From: Eulemur rufifrons
Lineage: Eukaryota; Chordata; Mammalia; Primates; Lemuridae
DNA length: 64,000 nt
Assembly: GCF_041146395.1 (NCBI RefSeq)
Contig: NC_090989.1
Location: 53,098,501 to 53,162,500, forward strand
Direction of reading: 5' to 3'
Shown here: one piece after another, positions 61,152 to 64,000 of the stretch
Layout of the letters: each line of letters begins with the position of its first letter
How positions within the stretch are numbered: position 1 is the stretch's first letter
Position numbers and translations under genes: made by a program
Notes under the pieces: generated by a model
Database searches by the model: none
What the model was told of the DNA's origin: nothing
Seen by the model: only the letters and a program-made list of their open reading frames with translations

Positions 61152-61275
61152 CTTAGTGATTCCAAATTGGTACTGGGTATGGTCTATCTCCAAGGAGCCA
61201 AGTAGTTCTTCAACTGCTTTTCTGCTGCTCACACACTCGCTCTTTGGAAAGGTCCTGGGGTTCAGAATGCACTAC
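61152..61275 (-). pseudogene. MYH15: MYH15 exon 20-equivalent (converter), nonsense codon at its start
   Basis: A 124-bp exon runs from a TTAAATTAG acceptor to a GTAACC donor. It encodes [19 protein letters not shown] then [20 protein letters not shown], the second half of the converter. The first full codon, invariably Tyr in RYxILNP of sarcomeric myosins, is TAG (61274-61272), so the exon opens with a stop. The rest of the frame is clean. Length and both splice dinucleotides are as expected, so the lesion is a single substitution. Confidence 0.87.
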
Positions 61276-62179
61276 CTAATTTAAAATAGGCAAAGAATAA
61301 ATCCTGGGGTCAGGGTATCATATGATTTCAATAAAGACAAATCTGAACAAGTGAAGTGAAGGAGATACAGACTTCTATGTTTCTTACCAATATGTTCCAT
61401 TTTCACAAAACTCTTGGTAGCAATAGTGAGAATACAATTAATAATCCTCTGCATTGGTATAATAGTTTGTGCTTTCTATAGTGCTTTAGAGACAACCTCA
61501 TTTGATTGTCTGCTCACTTAGGCAGGAAGGAATTGGATGGGGAAAGAGAGGGAGAGGGGCAAGTGTGAATATCTCTCTTGTATAAATAAGGAAACTGAAA
61601 AGCAGAGACATTAAATGTATTTTCTAAGATTCCTTCACTCTATTGGTGATTTGGTGAAAAACAAGAAATATGCCTCTTAATTCTAAGACAGGTACGCTTG
61701 CTACTCTACTGTACTTTGCTCAGGCTTGATGACCTATACATTTATACTCCTAGAATTCAAGAAAGAGAAGCAAGGATGCCTGTCCTGCCTCCTGCCACAT
61801 ACCCTGCTGGCTCCCTTCCTTTCACGGGCTTGCTGGTAAAGCACCAGCCTGCTTGGATGGCAGCTACGATTAAGTATACACAACATTTCAGAGATTCAAT
61901 TCAGCCTCCATATGTTTCTTCTGTATATATTTCTTCTATATGTGGGTCTATTACCTGTTAATAGAGATTTAAGGATATTACAGTTACATGGATGTTAGAT
62001 TTAAGGGGAAATAATAATAGAACCCTGTCATCATATATCTCGCCACCACCAAAACACATCGATTTGTAGTCTGGAGGACATCAACCAAACAAACACTGCA
62101 TGTCTAAACACTTGGAAAGCGAGGCAAACAGAGTGGACTGCCTCAGGCTTCTTGGATTCTAGAATGTATATTTGTTTAC
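61276..62179. other. Intron 19-20, about 0.9 kb; nothing recognised
   Basis: No repeat or exon seen. The frame at 61698-61961 (+) has no family resemblance. Confidence 0.55.
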
Positions 62180-62268
62180 CTTTGTTTAAAATCAGCATAC
62201 AGCAATGGATTTGGAAAACCTTCACAGTATACCCTAATTCCTTCCAAGATACCATTACAGTGCAACTG
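62180..62268 (-). pseudogene. MYH15: MYH15 exon 19-equivalent (SH1 helix and start of converter), open
   Basis: An 89-bp exon follows a TTCTACAG acceptor and ends AG before a GTAAAC donor, in phase with the next exon. It reads [18 protein letters not shown] then [11 protein letters not shown]. The CNG contains the SH1 reactive cysteine of myosin motors; what follows is the start of the converter domain. No lesion is visible, but the canonical GFPNR is GFPNP here, and the usual RICRK stretch is RVYCE, both suggesting relaxed constraint. The preceding motor exon was not found between here and 64000. Confidence 0.85.
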
Positions 62269-64000
62269 CTGTAGAACCAAGTAAGGGTCCACTATGCCTG
62301 GGGAAAAAAAAGGTCATGTTGGGTCTGTGCCCAAAAAACCTACCATCCCAGATTTTGTCCCAGTTGTTGCATATTGGGTTAAAAAGAAAGAGTCTGAATT
62401 TGATGTTCTCTACATGACAGATCCTAGGAGTTCACTCTCCCAGCCTGATGGTATTCACAGTACCCATCCTATTATGTAAGAGTCTCCAAATATGATTTCC
62501 CTGAAATTGCTTTAACATGGAGCAAGTCCTTTTATCACAGTTAGATAAGGTTTTATAAGCAAATACTCCTGGAAGGTAGGGGAGAAAAGTACCTTTTTTG
62601 CTAGGATATAAATGTCTGGTATCATTCATTTACTAACCAAAAATCAGCTAGAGAGGGTGATAAGAACACAGAAGGGAGCTGCCATCTACAAGTAGGAGGG
62701 AGATGGGGTAACAAGGAGGGGGAATGAAAAGAAAGGGGCAGATGGACACAACCACAGAATTCTGCTTACAGTTTTGTTCAGGAAGGACTGGTTCACATCC
62801 CAGCCTTTATTCTCCCCTTATTATCTTCACAGGGCCTAAGTTTTATTCTATAGTATAAGCATCCTTCTATCACCTCCTCATTCATCAAAAGAAGCCCTAT
62901 TACAGCTGTCAGCTGCAATTGCCAATAGAAGCCACTGCATCTGCCCCTCATTAAGTCTTCTGAAATAAGGCAAGGAGCATACCTCCTAACACAAAGACCT
63001 ACTATGGTTTTATAAGAGAAATGAAAAAAAAAAAAAAAAAGATGACCCTGTCTATGCCCAGGGTCACAGAATAAACTTAAGGCATATGCCCATATTGCTG
63101 TCCTTTTCATGGACAGAAATAGATGATCGATAAGAAGGGACAGGAGAAGAGACCTATGACGCCTTAAAATCAAACACGCTCATTCCCCTTAAGTACATAA
63201 GAAGAACTGTTTTGATTAGATCATGAAGCTTTTCTCATAACTTTGTCTTATGACTTTAAAAAAAAAAAAAACACCAACCCTGCTGAAATCAGAGCTGACT
63301 CGATGGGAGGCAACTCTAATAGGTAACAGAATTGCTCCAAAATAGAGGCAGCTAATTAGATTCCTTGCTAGATGGAAGCAGTGTCCCTAGACACATTGAG
63401 AAACCCAGCTGATAAGAAACAATGAGGCACAAACATACAGCCGTGAATGAACATGAAGTGTTTGCATTGCAAAAACTCAAATTGCAGCATCATTGTTTAG
63501 CATCACAGTTTCCCAAAATAGGCCACAGACTATCAAGATCGGGGTCTTAATCACAAGGAGGTTAATAAAAATGCAAGATACTCAGAAATCAGAACCAGCA
63601 ACATCTGGCTACATATTACAGGGGTGGTTAGTGCTCTGAAGACATAAGGGCTTATCATATACACTCCTTCAAGGCTGACAGCCTCTGACCAAAGCTCCAG
63701 AGAGGTTTATAATTGCAAAGGGGTGGCCAGAAATCTTCAAACCCATAATGTAAGGAAAGCTATCAGTGTAGTTAATTTAAGTAAGAACTTTGTTTTGGGA
63801 ATTCAAAACATAAAAAAAAAAAAAATTCTCCATCATCCACCTAGGGGCACCTACCTATTATGCCCCTACCACCATTCATTCACTCATCAAAAACTATCCA
63901 CTGCCCAGAATTACATAACTTAAAAAAATGGATACTATTTGGGAGAGGGAAGATGATGTTAGTATTAGGTAGGAAGATAGTGGGAGTTCTCAAAAATTAG
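62269..64000. other. Intron before exon 19, to the window edge
   Basis: I searched the minus strand for the preceding motor exon (HFVRCIIPNE, the SH2 region) and did not find it, so it should lie beyond 64000. Poly-A runs occur at about 63026-63041 and 63258-63271. No other feature. Confidence 0.6.

Noticed and set aside
62293..62480. Candidate exon between 62.3 and 62.5 kb
   Set aside because: No match to the SH2 motor exon on the minus strand, and the plus-strand frame has no recognisable domain.

Overview
The window is intronic and exonic DNA of a primate nuclear genome. The best clue to the organism is the Alu at 52464-52810. It carries the strepsirrhine forms 'gcctgagcaagagcgag' and 'gtgagctaggctgacgcc', plus a linker insertion containing 'ttatatggacagcta'. 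From family knowledge that points to a strepsirrhine, most likely a Malagasy lemur. MIR, L2, MER5, MaLR LTRs, Tigger, hAT and Hsmar1-type mariner copies complete an ordinary primate repeat landscape. There is no prokaryotic or organellar material.

The only host gene I can support runs right to left on the minus strand across almost the whole window (62268 down to 1601). It is a sarcomeric-type myosin heavy chain whose residues match my recollection of MYH15 better than MYH16 or the skeletal and cardiac genes. I recovered 17 exon units with canonical lengths and phases. In the numbering of a typical 40-exon sarcomeric MYH gene they run from exon 19 (SH1 cysteine and converter) through exons 20-22 (converter, lever arm, IQ motifs, head-rod junction) to exons 23-35 (coiled-coil rod). 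The 5' motor exons lie beyond the right edge and the C-terminal rod exons beyond the left edge.

This copy is broken. I see nonsense codons in exons 20, 21 and 34b, frameshifting indels in exons 21, 24, 30 (several), 31/32 (two) and 33, a 9-bp tandem duplication in exon 24, a lost acceptor AG at exon 27, no usable donor at exon 25, and prolines in the normally proline-free rod. Introns, order and phase are kept, so it is a decaying unitary pseudogene, not a retrocopy. Eight exon units (19, 22, 23, 26, 28, 29, 34a, 35) remain open with splice sites, which suggests fairly recent loss.

Repeat layout: 1-5 kb, MaLR-type LTRs; 10-12 kb, MER5, MIR and old L1; 19.5-21.7 kb, a Tigger-like MITE and a hAT element with transposase remnants; 25.0-26.6 kb, an Hsmar1-type mariner split by an Alu; 30.5-33.2 kb, a MaLR element with two LTRs and a nested second LTR; 36-38.5 kb, L1 3' ends; 39.5 kb, a palindromic hAT-like MITE; 47.8-57.0 kb, two sense-strand L1 copies, the first near full length and split by the strepsirrhine Alu; 57-58.5 kb, older L1 with an Alu. 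I found no RNA genes, CRISPR arrays, operons or other protein-coding genes. The promoter of the myosin gene is outside the window.
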